Assembly (NCBI GenBank): GCA_023412475.1
Contig: JAEYNR010000099.1
Coordinates: 1-64,000 of the forward strand
Source of the DNA: Fibrobacterota bacterium
Lineage (GTDB): Bacteria; Fibrobacterota; Chitinivibrionia; Chitinivibrionales; Chitinispirillaceae
Direction: 5' to 3'
DNA: 64,000 nt
This document shows positions 1-8,269 of the stretch, piece by piece (position 1 is the stretch's first letter; each line of letters begins with the position of its first letter). The translations under genes were made by a program, and so were the position numbers. Below the pieces are notes generated by a model that was given only the letters and a program-made list of their open reading frames with translations, was not told the origin of the DNA and ran no database searches.

Positions 1-1
1 T

Positions 2-556
2 AGAATTGTCCGCTCAATAGAAATTTTACCTCAGAACAAAATCATTGTTGCAACAGGTTTTGGGGGCGCATTTGTTAAAATAGACAACCAATACTGGAAA
101 CAGATTATCGGTGATGATACGATTTGCGGATACATCGAGATCGATCAACAAGGCAGAATATGGATAAGTACAACCGGCAGCGGCATAATAGTGTTTGATG
201 AAAACCTGAATAGAATCAGAAATATTGATGTTGGTCTTCCTTACGGATTTGTGGACAATTTGGTCCAGAACCATAATGGATCAATGTGGGCAGCTACTTC
301 TTATGGCCTGGCTCTGATTACAGCATATAATTCTTCTTCTATCGGAAAACATGAAATTAAACGTGCAATGAACTCTCAACCTTCTAAATTTATTGGTATA
401 TATGACATGCAGGGAAGAAAGGTTTCTGACAGAATCACTATAAACCGTCGCAGTGACGGCGCTTCAGGGAATTACATTTACACTGATAACAATATTGTTA
501 AAAAACTATTGAAAGTAAATAAGCGATTTGGCTCGCGTGTACGGGAACAAAATTGA
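2..556 (+). CDS. C-terminal part of a secreted beta-propeller protein (reg_prop repeats) with a T9SS-like tail
   Basis: The frame is open from base 2, so the gene begins left of the window; 184 residues are visible. The sequence shows two-component-regulator-propeller style repeats (for example DQQGRIWISTTGSGI and HNGSMWAATSYGLALI, each with the G.(I/M)W(I/A)(S/A)T pattern typical of reg_prop blades). After the last blade comes a linker and then a stretch with IYDMQGRKV and GNYIYTDNNIVKKLLKV. This resembles the beta-sandwich C-terminal sorting domain used by type IX secretion. The family is usually a sensor or surface-exposed propeller; because no transmembrane helix or kinase follows, I infer a secreted or surface protein and not a hybrid histidine kinase. 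Substrate or ligand unknown. A SprA gene at 46575 supports the presence of the secretion system. The last ~12 residues beyond LLKV are unusual for a sorting domain and may mean the stop has drifted. Confidence 0.7.
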   Translation, partial: RIVRSIEILPQNKIIVATGFGGAFVKIDNQYWKQIIGDDTICGYIEIDQQGRIWISTTGSGIIVFDENLNRIRNIDVGLPYGFVDNLVQNHNGSMWAATSYGLALITAYNSSSIGKHEIKRAMNSQPSKFIGIYDMQGRKVSDRITINRRSDGASGNYIYTDNNIVKKLLKVNKRFGSRVREQN

Positions 557-593
557 TTCCACGATTTAATGCAAAACAATTTCAACATAACAT

Positions 594-899
594 TTACTTG
601 CAAAAACCACCGCATGTCTTACACGGGTTTCCTTTTATAGAAGCTTCAGAAATATCAATATCCACACAATTAGTAATACAGCTAACAGCATGTTTGCAGG
701 ATATACAATGATACTTCAGCGATTTAGTATTAAACCTTACATTTTCAGTTAATCCATCTGACTTGGTTTTGTTTTCCAGTGATGTAGCAGGAACAATTTT
801 TTTATGGCTACTTTTTCTGAATTCCCAGGGCGGAACCGGATCAGGATCTGACCAGAGTCCTGCTTTTTTAAACTTCGCTGTTTCTTCTGCTTTTTTAAG
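594..899 (-). pseudogene. Remnant of a Cys-rich C-terminal coding region
   Basis: On the - strand a frame of about 100 codons runs from an in-frame TAA (900-902) to a TAA at 594-596 without any Met start. It opens with a Lys/Ala-rich stretch (LKKAEETAKFKKAGLW) and ends in a Cys-rich tail with the spacing CxxCx5Cx3C followed by CKTCGGFC, which looks like a metal-binding knuckle. The lack of a start, the stop immediately upstream and the adjoining 80-bp repeat suggest the 3' end of a gene whose front was lost. I do not recognise the family. It could also be a chance open frame, although the ordered cysteines argue against that. Confidence 0.4.
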
Positions 900-979
900 T
901 TATTAAATTTGCTCCGTCCCTCGGGCCCTCCAGCAGTCTACTACAGAAGACTGGCCGATTTTGCACCCTTTGCCCACCC
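897..979 (+). repeat. 80-bp imperfect direct repeat, copy 1
   Basis: Begins AAGTTATTAAATTTGCTCCG and continues through CTCCAGCAGT and CTGGCCGA to CTTTGC. It matches 1201-1283 over about 80 bases with a few small indels and substitutions. The segment is C-rich compared with its surroundings. Confidence 0.75.
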
Positions 980-1003
980 CGCCTTTTGTAGAGTTGTTTA
1001 TTC

Positions 1004-1183
1004 TCATTGAAAAGACTTCTCCTCGATGCCAAAAACCATAATTTCAAGATAGTTTTCATCACAGTAATGCCTGGTTAAAACATACTAAAAGTTTGCTCGG
1101 AGGAACATCTGGTACCTAACTTTTAAGGGAAGACCACGCCTGATCTTTTGCAACGATTGGCAGATAAACGCATTAGTTGCATG
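1004..1183 (-). pseudogene. Decayed coding fragment between the two 80-bp repeats
   Basis: Reading the - strand from about 1183 gives protein-like sequence (ATNAFICQSLQKIRRGLP, then VRYQMFLRANF, a TAG stop, then YVLTRHYCDENYLEIMVFG) ending in TGA at 1004-1006. The composition looks like a real protein with one internal stop. It lies exactly between the two direct repeat copies, so it may be the core of a decayed mobile or duplicated element. No family can be named with confidence, and a chance open frame cannot be excluded. Confidence 0.3.
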
Positions 1184-1200
1184 CTGGATTGCTCTTAGAT

Positions 1201-1283
1201 AAGTTATTAGATTTGCTCCGTCCCCCTCAGGCCCTCCAGCAGTCCTACTACAGAAGGCTGGCCGACTTTACACTCTTTGCTTT
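1201..1283 (+). repeat. 80-bp imperfect direct repeat, copy 2
   Basis: Second copy of the 897-979 sequence (AAGTTATTAGATTTGCTCCG through CTGGCCGACTTTACACTC). The two copies are about 220 bp apart and bracket the fragment at 1004-1183. The 160 bases from 1284 to the helicase stop hold no gene I can support. Confidence 0.75.
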
Positions 1284-1445
1284 TATTCTGATTCTATCTG
1301 TTTTTCAAATGCCCAAACCTGACTCAAGAATGATAAAAGCAAAGCATATAGAGTGCTTATTATTGGGAGCCCAAAAAAATTTTATTCAAATTAAAAAATC
1401 AGTTGACTTAAATAAGCCAGTTCGCTAAGTAAACACTTCGCGTTT

Positions 1446-3461
1446 TTATTCCCAAAAATCTTTCATCTTGTTCTTAATGTCGGTGTGGAGTTGGACCGGA
1501 TTGACAGGCTGTTCCTGTTCAATTTCCACTGGCGTCACTTTTTCCATAGTCTTAAGAACTTCGGGAGTGAAAAAACGGCAACATTGAGAATAGCTGTGCC
1601 AATCAGAAAAACCCATCGGGCGGGAGTAAAAACGCATTGGCCAACTGACATAGAGATAGTTCCTGGCTCTGGTTATAGCAACATAACTAAGCCGCAGTTC
1701 CTCTTCGAGCTCATCTTCCGAGTCCGCTGACATATCCGAAGGGATACATCCGTCAGCAGCATGAATCAGATACACAACATCCCATTCGCATCCCTTTGCA
1801 GAATGAATTGTGGATAATACCAGATAATCTTCATCCTTTTTGGCAGGACCGGCAAAATCGCTGGTGGAACTGGGAGGATCGAGCATAAGATCGGTCAGGA
1901 ATTGCGACCTGGAGCGGTATCCGGAAGCAAGCTCTATCAAATGCTCCAGATCGTTAAGGCGGGGTTGAGGGTTATCGTAGTTGCTTTCCAATAAGGGTGC
2001 GTAAAAATTACGTATTTGTTCCAACTGAGTTTTCAGTGGAACTGTTTCGCTATTTGAGTTGTCTATCAGCAGCTTTCGCAACCGAAGAAGTTCCATACGA
2101 ATGTTTTTTGACACTGCTGCAGTGTTGAGCGAATCGGCAGAAAAATTATGTGAGCTGTAATGCTGATAGACTGCAGAGGCTGTTGCCGGGCCGACTCCAT
2201 CAAGTAACTTTAGAATTCTAAACCAGGCGATTTCATCCTTTGGGTTTTCCATTATCCTGATTATGCTGAGAAAATCTTTTATGTGAGCTGAATCCAGGAA
2301 TTTTAGACCACCATGCTTATGGAATGGGATCTCTTTTTTCATCAATGCAAGCTCCAGTGATGCAGAATGAGAACCGGAGCGAAAAAGCACAGCCTGATCG
2401 CGAAGAGCGATTCCCTGTTCGTAGTGTGTCAATATTATTTCTATAATGATATCAGACTCATGTTGCTCATCCTTGCAGGTGATTATTCGTGGGATCTCTC
2501 CGCCTTCTCTGGTTGTGAAAAGATTTTTTGTGAAACGTTGTTTAGCCTGTGATATTAATTGATTCGCTGTATTAAGAATAGGTGCGGAGGAACGGTAATT
2601 TTGCTCCAGGAGAACCGAGTGGGTACCTGGGAAAAGAGCAGGGAACTGCAGAATATTGTGTACTGTTGCGGCTCTGAAACTGTAAATACTCTGAGCATCA
2701 TCTCCAACCACCATTATATTGCGGTTATTCTTTCTCATCCGCAAAAGGATGTCTGCCTGACACTTGTTAGTGTCCTGGTACTCATCAACCAGAATATGGT
2801 CGAATCGTTCTGAGATGGAATCGGAAGTAGCAGGATCTTCAAGAAGGTAATACCAGTACTGAAGGAGGTCATCATAATCGAGGATGTTCTGTTGCTGCTT
2901 GATACTTACATATTCCTTGAAGATATCTTTTAATTCTTTGAGCCAGCGATGACACCAGGGAAAGAGTTTTTTAACTATTATTTCCAGATCCTCACCAGAG
3001 TTCATCCTTCGGGAATAGATGGCCAACAGAGTTCCCTTTCGCGGGAATCTTCCTTTTTGGGAATCGATTTTTTTATGTCGGATTACATCCAGGATATCTT
3101 GCGCATCAGACTGGTCGATGATGGTAAATTCTGCAGGGAGTCCTATGGATTCGCTATAAATTCTAAGAAGGCGGTTGGCTATGGCGTGAAACGTTCCACC
3201 CCAGACTCTGGAAGTTAGGGCAGAATCGTTACCAATCGCCTGGGCTGCCCGGTTGAGCATCTCTTTTGCAGCCCTGCGGGTGAAGGTAAGAAGTAAAATC
3301 CGCTCCGGGCTGACTCCTTTTGAAATCAGATGAGCAACTCGGTAAGCCAGTGTTTTTGTTTTCCCGCTTCCTGCCCCGGCAATAACCATAAGGGGACCGT
3401 CACCAAAAGTTACTGCTTCAAGCTGTCTGGGGTTTAACTCATTAAGCCATTGTTGTTTCAT
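1446..3461 (-). CDS. UvrD/PcrA/Rep-family ATP-dependent DNA helicase (SF1A)
   Basis: A 671-residue superfamily 1A 3'-5' helicase, probably acting in DNA repair or in clearing replication forks. Visible motifs in order: Q-motif LNPRQLEAV (residues 9-17), Walker A GAGSGKT (29-35), motif Ia LTFTRRAAKEM, Walker B/motif II DEYQD (around 226), motif III VGDDAQSIYSFR, motif IV LEQNYRS, motif V STIHSAKGCEWD and motif VI SYVAITRARNYLYVS. Length is close to Rep/PcrA but short of classical UvrD C-termini, so the exact paralogue is uncertain. The ATG lies about 10 bases after GAGGATTT, a rather distant ribosome site. The gene stands alone, with decayed DNA on one side and a minisatellite on the other. 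Confidence 0.92.
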   Translation of the reverse strand: MKQQWLNELNPRQLEAVTFGDGPLMVIAGAGSGKTKTLAYRVAHLISKGVSPERILLLTFTRRAAKEMLNRAAQAIGNDSALTSRVWGGTFHAIANRLLRIYSESIGLPAEFTIIDQSDAQDILDVIRHKKIDSQKGRFPRKGTLLAIYSRRMNSGEDLEIIVKKLFPWCHRWLKELKDIFKEYVSIKQQQNILDYDDLLQYWYYLLEDPATSDSISERFDHILVDEYQDTNKCQADILLRMRKNNRNIMVVGDDAQSIYSFRAATVHNILQFPALFPGTHSVLLEQNYRSSAPILNTANQLISQAKQRFTKNLFTTREGGEIPRIITCKDEQHESDIIIEIILTHYEQGIALRDQAVLFRSGSHSASLELALMKKEIPFHKHGGLKFLDSAHIKDFLSIIRIMENPKDEIAWFRILKLLDGVGPATASAVYQHYSSHNFSADSLNTAAVSKNIRMELLRLRKLLIDNSNSETVPLKTQLEQIRNFYAPLLESNYDNPQPRLNDLEHLIELASGYRSRSQFLTDLMLDPPSSTSDFAGPAKKDEDYLVLSTIHSAKGCEWDVVYLIHAADGCIPSDMSADSEDELEEELRLSYVAITRARNYLYVSWPMRFYSRPMGFSDWHSYSQCCRFFTPEVLKTMEKVTPVEIEQEQPVNPVQLHTDIKNKMKDFWE

Positions 3462-3582
3462 GTTTTTTTAAATCCTCATGCTATAAAAATAGATATATTC
3501 TGTCAGAGAGAATAGGATTCTTGAGGATTCCTTAGAGTGCTCCTCATCACCCAGAAAAAATAATCTGCATTAGGGGATTTTT

Positions 3583-3914
3583 GCCCTGCTGAATATGAAA
3601 ACTGGCCTGCTGAACTTAAATTCTGGCCTGCTGAATATGAAAACCGGCCTGCTAAACTTAAATTTTGGGATGCTGAACATGAAACTTTGCCCTGCTGAAC
3701 TTGAAATCCGGCCTGCTGAAATTGAAATTTTGGCCTGCTGAACTTGAAAACTGGCCTGCTAAACTTGAATTCAGGCCTGCTGGACATGAAATTTTGCCCT
3801 GCTGAACTTGAAATCCGGCCTGCTGAATATGAAATAAGGCCTGCTAAACTAAAAATCAGGCCTGCCGAACATGAAAATTTGCCCTGTTGAACTTGAAATT
3901 TTGCCTGCTGAATA
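3583..3914. repeat. 21-22 bp minisatellite, about 15 imperfect copies
   Basis: Consensus unit is close to TGAACTTGAAATYYGGCCTGC, with units of 21 or 22 bases following one another from GCCCTGCTGAATATG at 3583 to TTGCCTGCTGAATAG at 3914. Copies differ at 2-5 positions, mainly in the middle. The mix of 21- and 22-base units breaks any long reading frame, so translation of it (for example on the - strand at 3503-3787) is not convincing. Lies 120 bp upstream of the helicase start and 300 bp upstream of the next gene. Confidence 0.9.
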
Positions 3915-4217
3915 GATTTCAGATATTATGAAAGGCATTCTGTAGCATTCTCTTTCTGCTCAAGCTTGAAGAGCTTTCATAATTACAGCAAAAAATTGGT
4001 TGTTACAATTTCATTTTCCCTGCAGCAGAAACATTCTGGATCAGGTTAACAAATTCTGAATTCAGCATTGTTAAATTAACCGGACACTACGATCTGAAAA
4101 TAGTTTTCTACAAATCTGCCACCACACTGAAACCAAAACCTGTTATTTTCAATTCATATAGAAAAATCGGCTTCTGAGCTGATACAATTAATGATATCCA
4201 TCACAAGGGGATTGTTC
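3915..4217. other. Intergenic region upstream of the T9SS-type protein
   Basis: About 300 bases, AT-rich, after the minisatellite. No coding frame, RNA gene or clear terminator is visible. It presumably contains the promoter for the gene at 4218, but I cannot place -35/-10 boxes with confidence. Confidence 0.4.
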
Positions 4218-5537
4218 ATGAATTCAACAGACCCAAAATCCATTATTTTCTTATTAGGTAATTCATTGATTGCTGTGTTTATATCAGTTGCGTTCTCCTA
4301 TACAATGGATGATTATTCCGCTATAGTGTTCCCTGTTGATTACGCGTTAAACACTCCAATTGACTCTCTTCCGGTTCATCCCGGATCACAGAATTTTATC
4401 AATTCTATTGGGGCCAATACCAGCCTTCATCCTGACTTTGGAACTCAGTGGGATGATGATGGGATTATACGCATGATAGGAATTCCTTATAACCTGGTTG
4501 GTGCAGACCAGCCGCTTGTCCCCATTACCTTCACCCTTTATGATGATGAAAGTGATCCAGGTCCCTGGCCTATTCCCATAAATCCCTTAATTGAAACAGT
4601 CTTTGACTGGCGAGATAATGATGTGGGTGACAGGCACATGCTCATAATCGACACCAGCAGACATCTGCTTTATGAAACCGGGAATGTAATTGGTAATTCC
4701 GATGGTACAGAATGGGAAGGAGGGTGCGGTGCAGTTTTTGACCTGAATTTAAATAAATTGCGCCCTGCAGGCTGGACTTCTGCTGATGCTGCCGGTTTAC
4801 CGATTTTCCCTTTACTTATCCGCTATGATGAAGTGAACCGTGCACTGGAAAGAGATGCTGAAATTCCACATGCAATTCGATTTACTGCATCAGTAACCCA
4901 AAAAGCCTATATCTGGCCTGCACGCCACTATGCCTCCAGTTCAACCGATGTCAACCGTCCTCCGATGGGTCTTCGGTTTCGCCTTAAAGCTGATTATGAC
5001 ATTTCCGGCTTTACTCCCAGAATGCAGGTGATACTCAAAACTTTCAAAAAATATGGCCTCATAATGGCCGACAATGGCAGTAACTGGTATTTCCAGGGCA
5101 CTCATGATGACCGCTGGGTTGATTCGGAGCTAAGAACCTTAAAAAAACTTCGAGGTTCTGATTTTGAAGCGGTAGATGTAAGCCCGTGGGTGGAGCGGCC
5201 GGGATTTAATCCAAATTCTGCAGCAGTACCTCAAATCTCTCCGGTTAGAAAACCGGTAACCCGTTACTTCAGAAACCAGAAATTTTCGCTGCAGCAGAAT
5301 ACAAAAAATGGTCAGCATTCATTCGTGATTAGCTATTTTCTACAAAAAAGTGGCAATGTAAGTATAAAACTAACTGATCTTCGGGCAAGAAAGCTTCAGA
5401 TAGTGTTAAATGAATTTAAAAAAGCAGGAGAAAATATCTTTGCTTTTTCAGCCAGCATCTCCCCGGGAGTATACCTTATCAGCCTTCAGTTTGAAAGAAA
5501 CTACATGGAAACCGCTAAATTCGTAGTCACATACTAA
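4218..5537 (+). CDS. Secreted protein of unknown function with a T9SS-type C-terminal sorting domain
   Basis: 439 residues from the ATG at 4218, chosen because AAGGGG lies 7 bases upstream; an in-frame ATG at 4191 has no ribosome site. The N-terminus has a positively charged start followed by a hydrophobic segment (IIFLLGNSLIAVFISVAFS), a signal peptide or anchor. The central 300 residues show many Asp, Trp and Pro and segments such as WDDDGIIRMIG and EWEGGCGAVFDLN, which I cannot assign to a family. The last ~70 residues (KSGNVSIKLTDLRARKLQ ... SPGVYLISLQFE ... AKFVVTY) have the Ig-like shape of a T9SS sorting or FlgD-like domain. I infer export across the outer membrane. It might be a hydrolase or a carbohydrate-binding protein, but no catalytic motif is visible. 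Confidence 0.7.
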   Translation: MNSTDPKSIIFLLGNSLIAVFISVAFSYTMDDYSAIVFPVDYALNTPIDSLPVHPGSQNFINSIGANTSLHPDFGTQWDDDGIIRMIGIPYNLVGADQPLVPITFTLYDDESDPGPWPIPINPLIETVFDWRDNDVGDRHMLIIDTSRHLLYETGNVIGNSDGTEWEGGCGAVFDLNLNKLRPAGWTSADAAGLPIFPLLIRYDEVNRALERDAEIPHAIRFTASVTQKAYIWPARHYASSSTDVNRPPMGLRFRLKADYDISGFTPRMQVILKTFKKYGLIMADNGSNWYFQGTHDDRWVDSELRTLKKLRGSDFEAVDVSPWVERPGFNPNSAAVPQISPVRKPVTRYFRNQKFSLQQNTKNGQHSFVISYFLQKSGNVSIKLTDLRARKLQIVLNEFKKAGENIFAFSASISPGVYLISLQFERNYMETAKFVVTY

Positions 5538-5642
5538 ATCAGAGTTTGTGTCCATTTTTATTCGCTATGTGCCGAGGTTATTTTTTAAAACCATAGGATT
5601 AATAAATTCATAAAACTTATCTCTTGAGACGGAGGCTTTTAC

Positions 5643-6719
5643 GTGGTTCTCAGAAGCATCTACGGCGCAGCAAGAGAGTTGCTGCCCTTTAGAATAAGAA
5701 AAGCACTATTAAAGCAGTATCCGGGAAGGCACCTGCATAGATTTCTGCCTTCAGGTTTCCCATTAACCGTACATATTGATCCCTGCAACATATGTAATTT
5801 CAAATGCATATTCTGCCCGACTGCAGATGTCGAACTTTTGAAAGAAGTCAATAGAAAAGCCTGCATTATGAATGTTGAGCTTTTCAGGAAAGTAATCGAT
5901 GATCTGTCGGTAATGCTGAAAAGGAAAACCTCGGTTATACACTGTATTCATCTGTATAAGGACGGTGAACCTTTATTGAATCCCCTCTTCTGCGATATGG
6001 TCAGATATGCCAGAAGAAATGGAGTCGCCAAGGTATTATCCACTACCACAAATGGCTCACAAATTACAGATGAACTGGCATCAGAACTTGTGAGCTGCGG
6101 ACTGGACAACATCAGAATTTCCATAGAACATGTAAATAATCAGGGATACAGAAACATCTGTCGATCGCAACATTCTTACGATGAGATATTGCAGAAAGTG
6201 CGCCTTTTATATGATACAAAAAGGAAACAGAAAAGCAAATTGAATATCCTGGTGAAAATAACTGATACCGGATTTAGCGCAATAGAGCTGGAAAAGTTCC
6301 ACAATGATTTCAGGCCTTTCTGTGATCAAACCAAAGTCGATTCACTGATGGGCTGGTCAGATTCGTCAAGGAAGGATTTTACCTTGGGGAAAATGCCCAA
6401 AACCGGTATGGATGGAACTACGAGACTTCATGACCAGATCATCTGTCCGGATCCCTTTTCCAAACTATCGGTCAACACTGACGGAACAGTTTCTGTTTGC
6501 TGTGTAGACTGGGGCCATGGGCTTATTATGGGCAATGTCTGTGAAAATAGCATCGAAGAGATTTGGAATGGAGAAGAGTTCAAAAAGATTCGGCAGATTC
6601 ATATTACCGGTAACAGAAGTCAAATTGCAGTTTGCAACAGTTGCCAGTATGTAAATGGAACACCTGCGGACTCGAATCTTGATCCATACCAGGAAAGACT
6701 TCTGAAATATTATCAATGA
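5643..6719 (+). CDS. Radical SAM enzyme with SPASM-type C-terminal cysteines
   Basis: 358 residues starting at GTG 5643; GGAGG lies 7 bases upstream and supports this start. The radical SAM cluster motif CxxxCxxC is C51-C55-C58 in CNFKCIFCP, after a typical first strand (LTVHIDPCN). The C-terminal third has the SPASM signature: CPDPFSKLSVNTDGTVSVCC, a GN(V/I) turn and SIEEIWNGEEFKKIR, and CNSCQY near residue 334. Such proteins bind extra 4Fe-4S clusters and modify peptides, sugars or alcohols, or anchor glycopeptide modification. No precursor peptide gene is evident next to it, so the substrate is unknown. Neighbours on both sides are secreted proteins with their own starts, so an operon is not obvious. 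Confidence 0.85.
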   Translation: MVLRSIYGAARELLPFRIRKALLKQYPGRHLHRFLPSGFPLTVHIDPCNICNFKCIFCPTADVELLKEVNRKACIMNVELFRKVIDDLSVMLKRKTSVIHCIHLYKDGEPLLNPLFCDMVRYARRNGVAKVLSTTTNGSQITDELASELVSCGLDNIRISIEHVNNQGYRNICRSQHSYDEILQKVRLLYDTKRKQKSKLNILVKITDTGFSAIELEKFHNDFRPFCDQTKVDSLMGWSDSSRKDFTLGKMPKTGMDGTTRLHDQIICPDPFSKLSVNTDGTVSVCCVDWGHGLIMGNVCENSIEEIWNGEEFKKIRQIHITGNRSQIAVCNSCQYVNGTPADSNLDPYQERLLKYYQ

Positions 6720-6974
6720 TAGGGAAGGACTGGTGAAACACTATAAATAATGCAAATATAGGTGGTAACTTGATTTAATTTACTTCATTATTCGATGTTG
6801 CTTTTTTAGTCAATTAACCTCTCTGGTTTTGATAGAGATTGAGCCGATATTTCGGAAATGATTCTATTGAAATAAACTGAGATGGGAAATCAAGGCACCA
6901 CATATTGATTCTTTTATCTGCCTCCATTTATGGCACCTTATTTGATTTTCAAATCAGGTGAAATGGGGGTAAAC

Positions 6975-7973
6975 ATGAAACCTGGGTGTTTCATAATATT
7001 TTCCGGGTGCATTATTACTCTTTTACTACCGGCAAAACTGATTTCAGAAGACCTCTACTGGCATAGTCTTCCTTGTCTTTCCCGGGGAAAAGTCTTATCA
7101 GACAGCAATATTAGTTTGTATCTCTCCCGCTATGGTCTGGATACCATTGGGTCCTATCCAATAATAGGTACCTTTAAAAGCGATTCATTTATCTGTGTGG
7201 GACAGATTTACCGGCCTTGCGGACCATCACGTGGGACCGTCATATTTCTTCACGGGTTGTTTGACCATCTGGGGACAAATTTAAATGGGATAACGGCCTG
7301 TTTGAACGAGAATTACACTTTCGCAGCATTTGACTTGCCTGGACATGGGTTGTCAAGTGGATCTCGAGGCGAAATAGGAGATTTCAGTGAATATGCGAAG
7401 TCACTGCATTTGTTTCTGCAAACCTGTGATTCACTTATTAAACCACCGCTTGTTTTTATCGGACACAGTACCGGTTGTGCCGCGGCTCTTGAATATGTAA
7501 CTTCCACATCGAATCAACCGTTTTTCAAGATGATTTTTCTGGCTCCTCTGGTACGCTCATCATCTTATCGTTTTTCTGCTTTCGGCTGTAAGATGTTTCG
7601 TCATTTTAAAATTGCCCCTCGTCGCTGGACACGTAATTCATCACATGATAAGAGTGTTAAGAAGCGTTTCCGTGATGATCCGCTGCAGCCAGCAATTTTT
7701 CCTCTGCAATGGGCAGAGGCCTATTTCCGTTGGTTTGAACGTATTAAAGATATACCCCAAACTGAACTTCCTTTAACAGTCATACAGGGAACTGATGACA
7801 AAGTGGTTGATTGGAAGTATAATCTGCAGTGGTTTGAAAAGAAGATCAAGGGTTTGAGAGTTGTAAGGATTGATGGCGCTAGGCATAACCTTCTAAACGA
7901 GTCAAAGTTGTATCGGCAAAAGTGCTTTGATGCGATGAAGATACTTTTTGATGAGATCGATCGTCAGAACTGA
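6975..7973 (+). CDS. Secreted alpha/beta hydrolase (monoacylglycerol-lipase-like)
   Basis: 332 residues from the ATG at 6975, chosen because GGGGGT lies 4 bases upstream and because the protein then begins with a signal peptide (MKPGCFIIFSGCIITLLLPA). A longer frame starts at 6930 without a ribosome site. Hydrolase landmarks: oxyanion turn FLHGLFDH (91-98), FDLPGHGLSS (119-128), nucleophile elbow GHSTG with Ser165, acid in QGTDDKVVDW and catalytic His in GARHNLL near residue 313. This is the serine-aminopeptidase/monoglyceride lipase type (Hydrolase_4). I infer a periplasmic or surface esterase/lipase. It stands 300 bp before the TonB receptor, on the same strand. Confidence 0.85.
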   Translation: MKPGCFIIFSGCIITLLLPAKLISEDLYWHSLPCLSRGKVLSDSNISLYLSRYGLDTIGSYPIIGTFKSDSFICVGQIYRPCGPSRGTVIFLHGLFDHLGTNLNGITACLNENYTFAAFDLPGHGLSSGSRGEIGDFSEYAKSLHLFLQTCDSLIKPPLVFIGHSTGCAAALEYVTSTSNQPFFKMIFLAPLVRSSSYRFSAFGCKMFRHFKIAPRRWTRNSSHDKSVKKRFRDDPLQPAIFPLQWAEAYFRWFERIKDIPQTELPLTVIQGTDDKVVDWKYNLQWFEKKIKGLRVVRIDGARHNLLNESKLYRQKCFDAMKILFDEIDRQN

Positions 7974-8161
7974 TCCTCTTACGAACAGCAAAAATGGCCT
8001 CATACTTTAATAAGACAGCAATTATAAACCATTTTTCGAAAAACATTGCAGAGCAAGCGAAAAAGATCCGCTAATTGTAAAATTCTTTTTCAAGTAACTT
8101 CGGATAGAAAAAAACTGCTGTAACATTTACGGTTAGTATGTATTTTAAAATAAATATCAGA

Positions 8162-8205
8162 TAGCTTCTATTCGATATTTTCGAGAGATTATACAATAGA
8201 AGCTA
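8162..8205. promoter_or_regulatory. Perfect 11-bp inverted repeat upstream of the TonB receptor
   Basis: TAGCTTCTATT at 8162-8172 pairs exactly with AATAGAAGCTA at 8195-8205 around a 22-base loop. The right arm is followed by A residues and not T, so it is not a + strand terminator. Its position about 65 bp before the receptor start suggests an operator or a 5' leader hairpin. Confidence 0.4.
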
Positions 8206-8269
8206 AAAAAAATGAGTATGTGTCAACAAGATAATAATCAGAAAGCTTGCTTCTTCCGGCCTCAATTAC

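Noticed and set aside
1177..1428. 83-residue + strand frame
   Set aside because: It crosses repeat copy 2, has no ribosome site and no protein-like domain pattern.
3503..3787. 94-residue - strand frame with repeated FSRP/FQQ pattern
   Set aside because: It is a translation of the minisatellite with no ribosome site; the unit length of 21/22 bases breaks the frame elsewhere in the array.
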